This document shows, one piece after another, positions 47,052 through 56,087 of a stretch of DNA of 64,000 bases. Each line of letters starts with the position of its first letter. Position 1 is the first letter of the stretch. Made by a program: the position numbers and the translations under genes. The notes beneath the pieces were generated by a model, which ran no database searches, was not told the origin of the DNA, and saw only the letters and a list, made by a program, of their open reading frames with translations. Source of the stretch: DASQMT01 sp963827335. Lineage in GTDB: Bacteria; Actinomycetota; Thermoleophilia; Solirubrobacterales; Solirubrobacteraceae. The stretch covers positions 248,001-312,000 of the forward strand of contig CAWHAP010000023.1 of the NCBI GenBank assembly GCA_963827335.1, read 5' to 3'.

Positions 47052-48070
47052 GCGTCGTCGACGAGCAGCAGCAGGACCAGGCCACGGGCGTCGAGCGCAT
47101 GACCTACCGCGAGGCGCTCCGCCTCGCGCTGCGCGAGGAGCTCGCGCACGACGAGCGCGTGTTCATCATGGGCGAGGAGGTCGGGGTCTTCGAGGGCTCC
47201 TACAAGGTGACCGCCGGCCTGATGGCCGAGTTCGGCGCCGACCGCGTCCGCGACACGCCGATCTCCGAGGAGGGCTTCGTGGGCGCCGGCGTCGGCGCCG
47301 CGATGCTCGGCGAGCGCCCGATCGTCGAGATCATGACGCTCAACTTCCTCCTCGTCGCGATGGACCAGGTGATCAACCACGCGGCGAAGATCGGCGCGAT
47401 GTTCGGCGGCGAGGTGCGCTGCCCGCTCGTCATCCGCACGCCGAACGGCGCGGGCAACCAGCTCACGGCGCAGCACTCGCAGTCGTTCGACGGCTGGTTC
47501 GCCGGCACGCCCGGGCTCAAGGTCGTGACGCCGGCCAACCCGGCCGACGCGAAGGGCCTCCTGAAGGCGGCGATCCGCGACGAGGACCCCGTCCTCGTGA
47601 TCGAGAACCTCCCGATCTACAAGGAGAAGGGCGACGTCCCGCTCGACCCGGGCTTCATCGTCCCGATCGGCCGGGCGGCGATTCCGCGCGAGGGCACGGA
47701 CCTCACGATCGTCTCGCACGGCTTCGCCACCGTGCGCGCGCTGCACGTCGCGGAGCAGCTCGCCGAGGAGCACGACATCTCGGCCGAGGTCGTCGACCTC
47801 CGCTCGCTGCGCCCGCTCGACATGGAGACGGTGGCGGCGTCGGTCGGCAAGACGAACCGGGCGCTCTGCGTCGAGGAGGGGTGGCCGTCCTACGGGGTCA
47901 CCGCCGAGCTCGCCGCGCGCATCTCCAAGGCCTGCTTCGACGACCTCGACGCGCCCGTCGAGCGGGTCGGGATGGCGGAGGTCCCGCTGCCCTACGCGAA
48001 GAACCTCGAGACGGCGGCGATGCCGAACGAGGACCGCATCGCGGCCGCGGCGCTCAGCGTGCTCGGCTAG
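47048..48070 (+). CDS. 2-oxoacid dehydrogenase E1 component, beta subunit (PdhB-like)
   Basis: A 340-residue beta subunit. GTG 47048 overlaps the alpha stop (GTGA). Motifs include MGEEVGVFEGSYKVTAGL, DTPISEEGFVGAGVGAAM, PNGAGNQLTAQHSQS and the C-terminal VEEGWPSYGVTAEL. It forms the alpha2beta2 E1 with the upstream gene. PDH-type is the best guess from the E.G.Y..T.GL.. pattern. The next gene is an unrelated regulator. Confidence 0.92.
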   Translation: MSVVDEQQQDQATGVERMTYREALRLALREELAHDERVFIMGEEVGVFEGSYKVTAGLMAEFGADRVRDTPISEEGFVGAGVGAAMLGERPIVEIMTLNFLLVAMDQVINHAAKIGAMFGGEVRCPLVIRTPNGAGNQLTAQHSQSFDGWFAGTPGLKVVTPANPADAKGLLKAAIRDEDPVLVIENLPIYKEKGDVPLDPGFIVPIGRAAIPREGTDLTIVSHGFATVRALHVAEQLAEEHDISAEVVDLRSLRPLDMETVAASVGKTNRALCVEEGWPSYGVTAELAARISKACFDDLDAPVERVGMAEVPLPYAKNLETAAMPNEDRIAAAALSVLG

Positions 48071-48095
48071 GGGTCGTTCGGGCGCGGGGCGGACG

Positions 48096-48557
48096 GTGAC
48101 CGTGCCGCGCATCGATGCTCCCAGCCGGCGCCTGCTGCGCGCGCGCGACGCGATGGACCGATCGTTCGCCGAGCCGCTCGACGTGCCGGCGCTGGCGCGC
48201 ATCGCGCTGACGTCCGAGGCGCACTTCATCCGCACGTTCAAGCAGACCTTCGGCGAGACGCCCCATCGCTACCTCCAGCGCCGTCGGCTGGAGCGCGCGA
48301 TGGCGCTGCTGCGCGAGACCGACCGGCCCGTGACGGAGGTCTGCCTCGAGGTCGGGTTCGTCAGCCTCGGGTCGTTCAGCCGCACGTTCAGGCGCGTCGT
48401 CGGGATGCCGCCGTCTTCGTATCGCGCGGCGTGGCGCGCCGGCGCCGGCACCGCCGGCTACGTCCCGACGTGCGTCGTCATGGCCTGGGCGCGGCCGGCG
48501 AGCCATCGCGACCAGGACCGCAGTTTCGGAGAAGCGCCCTCGCCGCGCCGCGCGTAG
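48096..48557 (+). CDS. AraC-family regulator (DNA-binding domain only)
   Basis: A 153-residue protein with the two helix-turn-helix motifs of AraC (LDVPALARIALTSEAHFIRTFKQTFGETPHRYL and VTEVCLEVGFVSLGSFSRTFRRVVGMPPSSYR) and no ligand-binding N-terminal domain. It starts at GTG 48096, 25 bases after the E1 beta stop. It precedes a VOC gene by 10 bases. Short AraC plus VOC pairs recur in actinobacteria, so it probably controls that gene. Confidence 0.88.
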   Translation: MTVPRIDAPSRRLLRARDAMDRSFAEPLDVPALARIALTSEAHFIRTFKQTFGETPHRYLQRRRLERAMALLRETDRPVTEVCLEVGFVSLGSFSRTFRRVVGMPPSSYRAAWRAGAGTAGYVPTCVVMAWARPASHRDQDRSFGEAPSPRRA

Positions 48558-48567
48558 CGTTGCGGCC

Positions 48568-49017
48568 ATGATCAACGCGCTCACGCACACCTTCATCCAC
48601 GTGCTCGATCAGGACGAGGCGCTGGACTTCTACGTCGGCAAGCTCGGGCTCGAGGTCCACACCGACGCGGACCTCGGCTTCCTGCGCTGGCTCAGCCTCA
48701 ACGTGCCGGGCAGGCCCGACACGCAGCTCGTCCTCTCCACGCCGGACATGGGCCACGACGAGGAGACGGCGGAGGCGATCCGCGCGCTGGTCGCGAAGGG
48801 CGGGGGCGCGGGCGTGATCTTCAGCGTCGAGGACTGCCGGCGCACCTACGAGGAGCTCGTCGCCAAGGGCGTCGAGTTCACCCAGGAGCCGACCGAGCAC
48901 TTCTACGGCATCGATTGCGGGCTGCGTGACCCGTTCGGCAATCCCCTGCGGCTGACCCAGCCGGCGCCCGAGCCGATCGAGATCCCGAGCCCGGGCGAGC
49001 CGGCGACGGCGGAGTGA
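48568..49017 (+). CDS. VOC-family protein (glyoxalase-like)
   Basis: A 149-residue VOC domain: NALTHTFIHVLDQDEALDFYVGKLGLEV at the start, a central HDEE-containing loop and the C-terminal FYGIDCGLRDPFGNPLRL strand. His9/His12 region and the late acidic residues could bind a metal. It is likely co-transcribed with the short AraC regulator. Substrate unknown. Confidence 0.87.
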   Translation: MINALTHTFIHVLDQDEALDFYVGKLGLEVHTDADLGFLRWLSLNVPGRPDTQLVLSTPDMGHDEETAEAIRALVAKGGGAGVIFSVEDCRRTYEELVAKGVEFTQEPTEHFYGIDCGLRDPFGNPLRLTQPAPEPIEIPSPGEPATAE

Positions 49018-49030
49018 TGCCGGTCGGGCG

Positions 49031-50164
49031 TCAGTCCGAGGCCGGGAGCGGGAGGCGCGCGCTGACGCGCGTCCCTGCGCCCGGCGGGCTCTCGACCTCG
49101 AGCTGTCCCTCGAGCGCGTCGATCCGGTCGGCGAGCCCGCGAAGGCCCGTACCGGCCGCCGGGTCGGCACCGCCTGCGCCGTCGTCGACGATCTCGACGA
49201 GCACCGCCTCATCCGCGGGCGCGATGCGGACCTGCACGGCCTCGGCCTCGGCGTACTTGCGCGCGTTCGTGAGCGACTCGCTGACGAGGAAGTACGCGGC
49301 GAGCTCGATCTCGTCGGGCAGCTCGCCGGTGCTCACCTCGAGCGTCACGGGCACCTCGCTCCCGACCGTGAGCGACTCGAGCGCGCTGCGAAGCCCGCGC
49401 TCCGACAGCGCCACCGGGTGGAGCCCGCGCGCGAGGTGGCGCAGCTCAGCCTGTGCGTCACCGAGCTCGTCGTCGGCGAGCTGGAGCACGTCCGTCGCCT
49501 GATCGCCGCGCTCGAGCTTGCGCTGGGCGAGCCGGACGAGGTTGCCGACGGCGGCCAGCCGCTGCTGGGGGCCGTCGTGCAGGTCGCGGCCGACGCGCCG
49601 GCGCTCGGCGTCGGCGGCCTCGATCACGCGCGCGCGCGAGGTGCGCAGCGCCGCGGCCTGACGCCGCCGCTCGAGCTCGGCTGCCGCGCGTGAAGCGAAG
49701 ATGCGCAGGGCGGACACATCGTCGTCCCGCGCCTCCATCGGCCCCGCGTCCATGACGGCCAGGTGCCCGAGGTGCGCGCCGTCCGTGGCGCGCAGGCAGA
49801 CGGCGAGGTAGCTCTCGAGCCCCAGGTCGATCGCCGGCTTCGCCGCAGGGAAGCGCTCCGTCAGCGCGTCGGGGAACGCGACGACGTCCCGTTGCACCAC
49901 GAGCGCGCACGGCTTGCCCTCCGTGTCGTACTCGAACGGCTCGTCCATCCAGTCGCCGTCGTACCAGCCGTTGACCACCCGCACGTGCTCGCCGCTCGCG
50001 TCCGTGGCTTCGGCGACGAAGGCGAACTTCGCATCGAACGCCAGCCCGACGTGGTGCACGAGGCAGCGGAGGAACGCATCGCCGACGGCTCCCGCGGTGC
50101 CCTCGGCGACAGTCCGGAGCAGATCGCGGCCATTCGAGCGGGCACGACTGGGATGGCTCTGCAT
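49031..50164 (-). CDS. GAF-domain histidine kinase (NarL/DesK-type)
   Basis: A 377-residue soluble kinase (ATG 50164; GTG 50176 is possible). Residues about 15-165 form a GAF-like sensor (FAFVAEATD...VRVVNGWYDG). The HisKA_3 motif ERRRVGRDLHDGPQQRL carries the phosphorylated His, and the HATPase domain has SESLTNARKYAEA, VEIVDDGAGG and GTGLRGLADRI. No membrane segment or response regulator gene is adjacent, so its partner is unknown. Confidence 0.9.
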   Translation of the reverse strand: MQSHPSRARSNGRDLLRTVAEGTAGAVGDAFLRCLVHHVGLAFDAKFAFVAEATDASGEHVRVVNGWYDGDWMDEPFEYDTEGKPCALVVQRDVVAFPDALTERFPAAKPAIDLGLESYLAVCLRATDGAHLGHLAVMDAGPMEARDDDVSALRIFASRAAAELERRRQAAALRTSRARVIEAADAERRRVGRDLHDGPQQRLAAVGNLVRLAQRKLERGDQATDVLQLADDELGDAQAELRHLARGLHPVALSERGLRSALESLTVGSEVPVTLEVSTGELPDEIELAAYFLVSESLTNARKYAEAEAVQVRIAPADEAVLVEIVDDGAGGADPAAGTGLRGLADRIDALEGQLEVESPPGAGTRVSARLPLPASD

Positions 50165-50249
50165 GGAAAGGGGCACGGCTTCACGCCCCGGGGCGAATGC
50201 TAGCGCGCGCGGTTCTGCGCCGGCGAGCGACGACGTCGACCGCGGGAGC

Positions 50250-51047
50250 TCAGGCGGGGCGCCTGCCGTTGTTGCGCAGCCCGGAGCCGTTGGCCACCGG
50301 GTCGCCGGGGAAGTCGTAGAACCTCCCGGGCGCCGCCCCCTGCTCGCCGAACCCGATGCCGGCGGCCTCGAGTGCGCGGATCATCGCGCCCACGGTCCGG
50401 ACGTTCCACGGCGCGAAGCTGCGGTCGATCGAGATCTGCGCGCGCCCGCCCAGTGCCGTCTGCGCGAAGCGTGCGATCGCCCGGTGCTCGGACTCCACCG
50501 CGCACCCCTCGGCGAGGAATCGCGCCGCGCGGGCCTGGCCCCGCTTGGCGAACGCGGTGACGCCGGTGAGGTAGCCCATCAGCTCGAGCGTGTCGGCCGT
50601 CTCGATCGACTCGAACAGCCCGACGCCCCCGGCGCCGAAGGCTGCCTCTGGGATCCAGAACCTCAGCGTCGTCTGCCGGCCGCCGAGCCGGCGCAGCGCC
50701 ACGACGTGGTCGTACTCCGCCGTGTTGGCGGCGCGCAGCGTGTCGACGAGGCCGGCGGAGGGCGTGCCGGGCGCACGCTTCACGGCCTCGGTGAGGAACG
50801 TGACGCCGAAGCTCTCGGCGGTGGCGAGCGCCGACAGGATCTCGCGCGGTGACTCGCCGCCCGCGCCCGCCGCGCCGGCCAGACTCGGCACGCTCAGCGC
50901 GCCGGCGGCCGCGGTGCCGACGGCGGCCGAGCGCAGCAGCCCCCGGCGGGTGACGTCGCTCGCGCCCGTGTCCCGGAGGACGTTGTCGAGCACCTGCAGG
51001 TCCTCGCCGGCAGTGCTGCGGGATTCGATGCCTCGCTGGTCACGCAT
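50250..51047 (-). CDS. Tat-exported ferritin-like domain protein
   Basis: A 265-residue protein starting at ATG 51047. A twin-arginine signal (VTRRGLLRSAAVG, Arg34-35) is followed by an Ala-rich hydrophobic stretch. The mature part is a four-helix ferritin-like bundle (PF13668-like) with candidate metal residues in ILSALATAESFGVTFL, NTAEYDHVVAL and VESEHRAIARFA. Tat export suggests folding with a metal before export. It lies upstream of the kinase gene on the same strand, 85 bases apart. Confidence 0.83.
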   Translation of the reverse strand: MRDQRGIESRSTAGEDLQVLDNVLRDTGASDVTRRGLLRSAAVGTAAAGALSVPSLAGAAGAGGESPREILSALATAESFGVTFLTEAVKRAPGTPSAGLVDTLRAANTAEYDHVVALRRLGGRQTTLRFWIPEAAFGAGGVGLFESIETADTLELMGYLTGVTAFAKRGQARAARFLAEGCAVESEHRAIARFAQTALGGRAQISIDRSFAPWNVRTVGAMIRALEAAGIGFGEQGAAPGRFYDFPGDPVANGSGLRNNGRRPA

Positions 51048-51193
51048 GGCAGGTCGCGCTCCTCTGGTCGGGGATGGTGCGTGACCGGTTGGCGTCCGCC
51101 CGCGCGTGCGTCTTACGCGGCCGATCTCACAGCTTGGCCGGTTCGCGCGTTCGATCCGTATCCATCGCCCCTCGATGACAAAGGAGCATGTAG

Positions 51194-51637
51194 ATGACGG
51201 CACCATCGGACGACGTCTCCGCTGTGCTGAAGGGCATGTACGCCGCTGAAGCCGAGTATCTGGCCGCCGGCGGGCCGGGCGAGGCGAGCTTCGACACGCT
51301 CGCACCGTTCTTCGCTCCTGATGTGGAGCTGCACCAGGCCGGCACGCTCCCCTATGGCGGGACATGGCGCGGGCACGACGGCATGGAGCGGTTCTTCCTC
51401 GCGATGAGCCAGGCCTGGGAGGCGTTCGACATGGTCGATCAGCAGTTCCTGGCGACATCGAGAACCGCCGTCGTTCTCACGCACGTCCGCGCACGGGCGC
51501 GTGCCACCGGCCAGGAGCTTCGCTTTCCGATCCTGCAGACCATCCGCGTGCAGGACGGGCGGATCGCCGAGGTGCGTCCGTTCTACTGGGACACCGCGGC
51601 CATCGCGATCGCCTGTGCGCCGCCCGCGGGAGGCTGA
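51194..51637 (+). CDS. SnoaL-like (NTF2 fold) protein
   Basis: A 147-residue protein of the SnoaL/ketosteroid-isomerase fold: DTLAPFFAPDVELHQ early, GTWRGHDGMERFFLAMSQ in the middle, and QTIRVQDGRIAEVRPFYWD at the C terminus. An AAAGGAG site lies 8 bases before ATG 51194. Members are small cyclases, isomerases or polyketide-related enzymes; the substrate is unknown. The gene is divergent from the ferritin-like gene. Confidence 0.82.
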   Translation: MTAPSDDVSAVLKGMYAAEAEYLAAGGPGEASFDTLAPFFAPDVELHQAGTLPYGGTWRGHDGMERFFLAMSQAWEAFDMVDQQFLATSRTAVVLTHVRARARATGQELRFPILQTIRVQDGRIAEVRPFYWDTAAIAIACAPPAGG

Positions 51638-51703
51638 GGCGCGATGCCGACGACGCCGGGTGCGACGGGCCGATGCGGTGAGCGACCCGCGTGAACCGCG
51701 ACA

Positions 51704-52141
51704 TCACCGCGGCGACCACTCCAACGGCGTGCGATCTCCGACGGACCAGCGATGCCCGAACGGGTCCGTGAACCCTCCCTGGCGATGAGTTCCCCACGGA
51801 GTTTCGTGATCGATCGGAGACGCTACATCCGTCGCGCCGGCTTCGGCGGCGCGATCGATGAAGCGGCCCGGATCCTCGACGAACACCTCGATCCGGGTGG
51901 TGGTCAGACCAACGTCGGTCGGGCTCGACTCCTTCGTCTTGCCGGGTACGGCCTCGTGCACGAAGAACGGGGCGCCCCGCACGTGAAGGCCGGCAACGCC
52001 GCCCAAGTCCCAGAGCTCGCTCGCCCCTAGAGCCGTCTTGTACCAGCCGACCGCCGCGACGGCGTCGGAAACGATCAACATCACGGAGAGGAACGTGCGG
52101 TCGGTTTCGTCAGCCACGGTCGTTGAACAAGACGATGACAT
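51704..52141 (-). CDS. VOC-family protein (PhnB-like)
   Basis: A 145-residue VOC protein: LSVMLIVSDAVAAVGWYKTALGASEL, GVAGLHVRGAPFFVHEA, TRIEVFVEDPGRFIDRAAEAGA and the C-terminal GFTDPFGHRWSVGDR. The pattern fits the PhnB/YdfH-like branch whose functions vary. It begins 33 bases from the end of the minus-strand LLM gene and is probably in the same unit. Confidence 0.87.
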   Translation of the reverse strand: MSSSCSTTVADETDRTFLSVMLIVSDAVAAVGWYKTALGASELWDLGGVAGLHVRGAPFFVHEAVPGKTKESSPTDVGLTTTRIEVFVEDPGRFIDRAAEAGATDVASPIDHETPWGTHRQGGFTDPFGHRWSVGDRTPLEWSPR

Positions 52142-52174
52142 GTCCGCCGTTCGGACCGCCGCTAGGGGCGGAGG

Positions 52175-53011
52175 TCAGCCGATCAGGGCCTTGGCGAGCC
52201 TGGTCCAGGAGTTGCGCGGGATGCCCTCCTCGCCCAGCGGCTGCAGGCAGACGTGGTCGGCGCCCGCATCGAGGTGCGCGCGTACGACCTCGGCGATCTG
52301 CTCGGCGCTGCCCTGCGGGATGACCGCGTCGATCAGCCGGTCCGAGCCGCCGCCGGCGAAGTCGCGCTCGGTGAAGCCGAAATCGAGCAGCGTCTTCGTG
52401 TAGTTGCTCAAGCCGAGGTAGAGCTTCGCGTAGTCACGGGCGACGGCCTTGGCGCGCACCGGGTCGGTGTCGACCACGCACGCCAGTTCCGGTGCCACGA
52501 GCTTGCCGGAGCCGAGTCGCTCGCGGGCGAACCGCGTGTGCTCGACGGTCGTGAAGTACGGATGGGCGCCGGCGGTGCGCTCGCCGGCGAGGTCGAGCAT
52601 CTTCGGGCCCAGCGCCGCCAGGCAGCGCTCATCGACCGGAGGCGGGGTGGGCGAGGCGTCGAGGCCGTCGAGGAACGCGCGCATCGTGCGCAGCGGCCGG
52701 CGGTAGTCGCTCGTCGCCTCGGGGTGGCCGATGCCGACACCGAGCATGAACCGCCCGGGGAACTCCGCGCGCAGGGCCGCGTCGGCCGCCGCCGTCTCGC
52801 GCGGGTCGTTGCTCCAGACGTTGAGGATGCCGGTCGCGGCGACCAGGGTCGACGTCGCCTCCAGGATCGGGCGCACGTCGGGCACGTGAGGAGAGATGCC
52901 CACCCACCAGGCGCCGTAGCCGAGCTGCTCGGCGAGCTTGGCCGCCTCGCCGGCGCGAGCGATGCCGAACGGGCGGTAGCCCGTCCAGATGCCGATGTCC
53001 TGGATGTCCAT
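52175..53011 (-). CDS. LLM-class F420-dependent oxidoreductase
   Basis: A 278-residue TIM-barrel luciferase-like protein: IGIWTGYRPF, LGYGAWWVG, FMLGVGIGHPE and the C-terminal GADHVCLQPL. Luciferase-like enzymes of this actinobacterial TIGR03620-like type use F420H2 or FMN. The substrate is unknown. It is upstream of the VOC gene on the same strand. Confidence 0.87.
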   Translation of the reverse strand: MDIQDIGIWTGYRPFGIARAGEAAKLAEQLGYGAWWVGISPHVPDVRPILEATSTLVAATGILNVWSNDPRETAAADAALRAEFPGRFMLGVGIGHPEATSDYRRPLRTMRAFLDGLDASPTPPPVDERCLAALGPKMLDLAGERTAGAHPYFTTVEHTRFARERLGSGKLVAPELACVVDTDPVRAKAVARDYAKLYLGLSNYTKTLLDFGFTERDFAGGGSDRLIDAVIPQGSAEQIAEVVRAHLDAGADHVCLQPLGEEGIPRNSWTRLAKALIG

Positions 53012-53149
53012 GCCGCCATCGTGCCAGGGATCACCGCCGTGACCGCGTCCCCTCGGATGCTCGCCGGCGCATGTCGAGAACGGGCGGTCGGCTCCGACTT
53101 ACCGGCACCGGCGGCCAAGGGGGCCACCGACACGAGAGGAGCACGAACG

Positions 53150-53875
53150 ATGACCAAGGTGACCGCCCAGATGTCGGTGTCCCTCGACGGCTTCTACACC
53201 GGACCGCGGGACACGCGGGCCCCGAAGGACATGCGTGGCTGGATGGGAGGCCCCGAAGCGCCCGGCTTCTTCCGGGTCACCCGCTGGGCCGTCGATGCCA
53301 TGGCCTGGCGCGAGCGGCTGGGGTTCGCCGGCGGCGAGCAGTCGATCGACTCGGAGATCATCGGGGAGACGTTCGCGGCCGCCGGTGCCTATGTCATGGG
53401 CCGGCGCATGTTCGACGCCGGCGAGGTGCCCTGGGGCGAGGAGCCGCCGTTCCACGCCCCGGTGTTCGTCGTCACCCACCGTTCCCGGGACGTGCTCGAA
53501 CGGCAGGGTGGCACCTCCTTCACCTTCGTCACCGAAGGACCCGAGCGGGCCATCGAGCTGGCCCGGGACGCCGCCGGCGGCAAGGACGTGGCGGTGGCCG
53601 GCGGCGGGGAGCTCCTGCGCCAGGTGCTGAGCGCCGGGCTGCTCGACCAGCTCGAGCTGCACATCGCCCCGGTGCTGCTCGGCAACGGCCAGCGCCTGTT
53701 CGACGCCAGCCTCGGCCTCGGCGCCGACGACGGCATCGAGCTGGTCCCGACCCGGGTCGTCGAGGCGCCCGAGGTCACCCACATCCGCTACACCGTCACC
53801 GGGCGGGCGAAGCTGGTGCTGGACGATCGCGGCGCCAGCGGCGACCTGGTCGGACCGGCCCGGAAAGAGCGGTGA
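53150..53875 (+). CDS. Dihydrofolate reductase-like (RibD_C family) protein
   Basis: A 241-residue protein of the DHFR/RibD C-terminal fold: MTKVTAQMSVSLDGFYTGP at the start, AYVMGRRMFDAGE, KDVAVAGGGELLRQ and LHIAPVLLGNGQRLFD. It begins at ATG 53150 after GAGAGGAG; the upstream open frame is the antisense of the LLM gene. It lies 12 bases before the DGPF gene. True folate reduction is unlikely, and an NADPH-dependent reductase with unknown substrate is more probable. Confidence 0.9.
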   Translation: MTKVTAQMSVSLDGFYTGPRDTRAPKDMRGWMGGPEAPGFFRVTRWAVDAMAWRERLGFAGGEQSIDSEIIGETFAAAGAYVMGRRMFDAGEVPWGEEPPFHAPVFVVTHRSRDVLERQGGTSFTFVTEGPERAIELARDAAGGKDVAVAGGGELLRQVLSAGLLDQLELHIAPVLLGNGQRLFDASLGLGADDGIELVPTRVVEAPEVTHIRYTVTGRAKLVLDDRGASGDLVGPARKER

Positions 53876-53887
53876 GAGGAGCGAGCT

Positions 53888-54250
53888 GTGAAGTACATGC
53901 TGCTGATCTACGGCAACGAGGATGCGTTCAGCTCGGTGGGTGCGGAGACCTTCGCCGAGATCGTCCGCGCGACCGATGCCCTCAACCAGGAGCTGTTCGA
54001 GTCGGGTGAGCTGGTCGGGGCGTATGGCGTGGCCGACCAGGTGAACGCCAAGATGGTCCGGGTCAGCGACGGGACGCCGGTGGTGACCGACGGCCCCTTC
54101 GCCGAGGCCAAGGAGTACCTGGGCAGCTTCACGATCCTCGACTGCGACAGCCTGGAACGGGCCGTGGAGATCGCGGCTCGCAACCCGTCGGCGCGCTACT
54201 GGGGTGTCGAGGTCCGGCCGCTCATGCACGAGGCCGACGTCGAGCCGTGA
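53888..54250 (+). CDS. YCII-related DGPF-domain protein
   Basis: A 120-residue protein with the diagnostic TDGPFAEAKE motif and the MKYMLLIYGNE start (GTG 53888). DGPF proteins are encoded beside ECF42 sigma factors. Its TGA overlaps the GTG of that sigma gene. Its biochemical role is unknown; a sensing or modulating role for the sigma factor is often proposed. Confidence 0.92.
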   Translation: MKYMLLIYGNEDAFSSVGAETFAEIVRATDALNQELFESGELVGAYGVADQVNAKMVRVSDGTPVVTDGPFAEAKEYLGSFTILDCDSLERAVEIAARNPSARYWGVEVRPLMHEADVEP

Positions 54251-55467
54251 GCGACTGGCGGGCCGTCCGGCTGCTGGTCCCGGAGGTGCTCGGCGCGCTG
54301 GTGCGCCGCTACGGCCACTTCGACGCCTGCGAGGACGCGGTCCAGGAGGCGCTGGTGGCGGCCACGGCCCAGTGGCCGGTGCAGGGGTGGCCGGAGCATC
54401 CCCGCGAGTGGCTGGTGACGGTGGCGTCGCGTCGCCTCGCCGACCAGCTGCGCAGCGACGCCGCCCGCCGCCGGCGGGAGGAGGCCGATGCCATCCGCAC
54501 TCCGCCCCCGCCCGCCGGTGGCGAAGCCCGTGGCCCCGCCGGCGACGACACCCTCACGCTGCTGTTCCTGTGCTGCCACCCGGCGCTGACGCCCCCGTCG
54601 CAGGTCGCGCTCACGCTGCGGGCCGTCGGCGGCCTGTCGACCGCCGAGATCGCCCGGGCCTTCCTCGTGCCCGAGGCGACCATGGCGCAGCGCATCAGCC
54701 GGGCGAAGCAGCGCATCAAGGCGGCCGGAGCCGGCTTCGACCTGCCGCCGCCGGCTGAGCAGGCGAAGCGGCTCGGCGTCGTGCTCCATGTGGTCTACCT
54801 CGTCTTCAACGAGGGCTACACGGCCACGTCGGGGACGCGGCTGGTGCGAGCCGAGCTGACGGCCGAGGCCATCCGGCTGGCCCGCGAGCTCCATCGGCTG
54901 GTCCCCGGCGACGGCGAGGTGGCCGGGCTCCTGGGCCTTCTGCTGCTGACCGACGCCCGCCGCCAGGCCCGCACGGCCCCGGACGGGTCGCTGGTGCCGC
55001 TGAGCGAGCAGGACCGGACGCTCTGGAACGCCGAGGCCATCGCCGAGGGCGTGGCGCTCGTGACCGACACGCTGTCGAGGGGCCCGGTCGGCCCGTACCA
55101 GCTCCAGGCCGCCATCGCCGCCGTCCACGACGACGCACCCACCGCCGAGGTCACCGACTGGCCGCAGATCCTGGCTCTCTACACGGTGCTCGAGCGCGTG
55201 GCACCCAACCCGACGGTGACGCTCAACCGGGCGGTGGCGGTGGCCGAGGTCCGAGGACCCGCGGCCGGGCTGGCCCTGCTCGACGCCCTCTCGGCCGACG
55301 AGCGCATCTCCGCCTCCCACCACCTCGTATCCGTGCGGGCCCACCTGCTGGAGATGGCCGGCGACCACGACGCGGCGCGCGCCGGCTACCAGGAGGCGGC
55401 CCGACGCACCACCAGCGAACCCGAGCGGCGCCACCTCCTGACCCGCGCCGCGCGGCTGACCTGGTGA
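54247..55467 (+). CDS. ECF42-type RNA polymerase sigma factor
   Basis: A 406-residue sigma factor, longer than ordinary ECF factors. Sigma region 2 (residues 5-85: HFDACEDAVQEALVAAT, WLVTVASRRLADQLR) and region 4 (about 110-165: LTLRAVGGLSTAEIARAF, ATMAQRISRAKQRI) are followed by a 240-residue helical C-terminal TPR-like extension (VLHVVYLVFNEGYTA, LYTVLERVAPNPTVTLNRAVA). This architecture and the DGPF neighbour identify ECF42. No anti-sigma gene is present, as expected for the group. It probably transcribes the DHFR-like/DGPF/sigma unit itself. Confidence 0.93.
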   Translation: MSDWRAVRLLVPEVLGALVRRYGHFDACEDAVQEALVAATAQWPVQGWPEHPREWLVTVASRRLADQLRSDAARRRREEADAIRTPPPPAGGEARGPAGDDTLTLLFLCCHPALTPPSQVALTLRAVGGLSTAEIARAFLVPEATMAQRISRAKQRIKAAGAGFDLPPPAEQAKRLGVVLHVVYLVFNEGYTATSGTRLVRAELTAEAIRLARELHRLVPGDGEVAGLLGLLLLTDARRQARTAPDGSLVPLSEQDRTLWNAEAIAEGVALVTDTLSRGPVGPYQLQAAIAAVHDDAPTAEVTDWPQILALYTVLERVAPNPTVTLNRAVAVAEVRGPAAGLALLDALSADERISASHHLVSVRAHLLEMAGDHDAARAGYQEAARRTTSEPERRHLLTRAARLTW

Positions 55468-55501
55468 ACGGCGATGCGCACGTGTGGGACGCTTCGCAGG
55501 G

Positions 55502-55942
55502 ATGATCCGGGCCCGGATACCGCGACGCCGGCTGCGCGTGTTGCTGGTCGCCCTGGTCGGAGGCTGCGGCGCCGTGCCCGAGGAGGACCAACCCCAGCGC
55601 CGCCAACGAGAGCTGAGCTGTCGCGGTTCATCGCCGAGACACGTCATCCCGCCTACGCGCTCGGTCCTCGCTTCCGCGGGATCACCGTCAGCCACGCGAG
55701 CGCCGGCCGCCGGGGAGGAGCGGGCCTCGCGTACGGACGATGGATATGCGACACGGGTTGCACCGATGCCGGCGGCGTCTTCACCGGCCTCCGGTATGTC
55801 GCGTGCTCGCTTCAGCCATCGCATCGATCCAAAGACGTGCTGGACGCGTGTCGGGGAAGCGGTCGCCGTGTGGATCGACTGTCGCTCGTCCGGCTATCCG
55901 CAGGAGCTGCTGGTCTACTCCGGTCCGAACGAGTCCTCGTGA
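55502..55942 (+). pseudogene. Remnant of a small lipoprotein gene
   Basis: The 620-base stretch 55468-56087 has no intact gene. From ATG 55502 one frame reads a signal-like MIRARIPRRRLRVLLVALVGGC with a possible lipobox. Near 55605 the family-like reading moves to another frame (ELSRFIAETRHPAYALGPRFRG, then AGLAYGRWICDTGC). Near 55800 it appears to return to the first frame (EAVAVWIDCRSSGYPQELLVYSG, stop at 55942). I recall HPxYxLGxxFxG...YG.C as a pattern of small secreted actinobacterial proteins. At least two frameshifts are needed. Confidence 0.45.
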
Positions 55943-56087
55943 CGCGCCCCACGCGGTTGAGCTGCGAGGAGCTCAGCCGGGTCGCTCGGCGCTACCGACG
56001 GCACATGCCGCAGCCGCTCCGGCCTCGCGCCAGGTGCGACCTCGGCACATCAGCGCGGAGCAGATCGGCGAGCTCACGACGCCCGGG

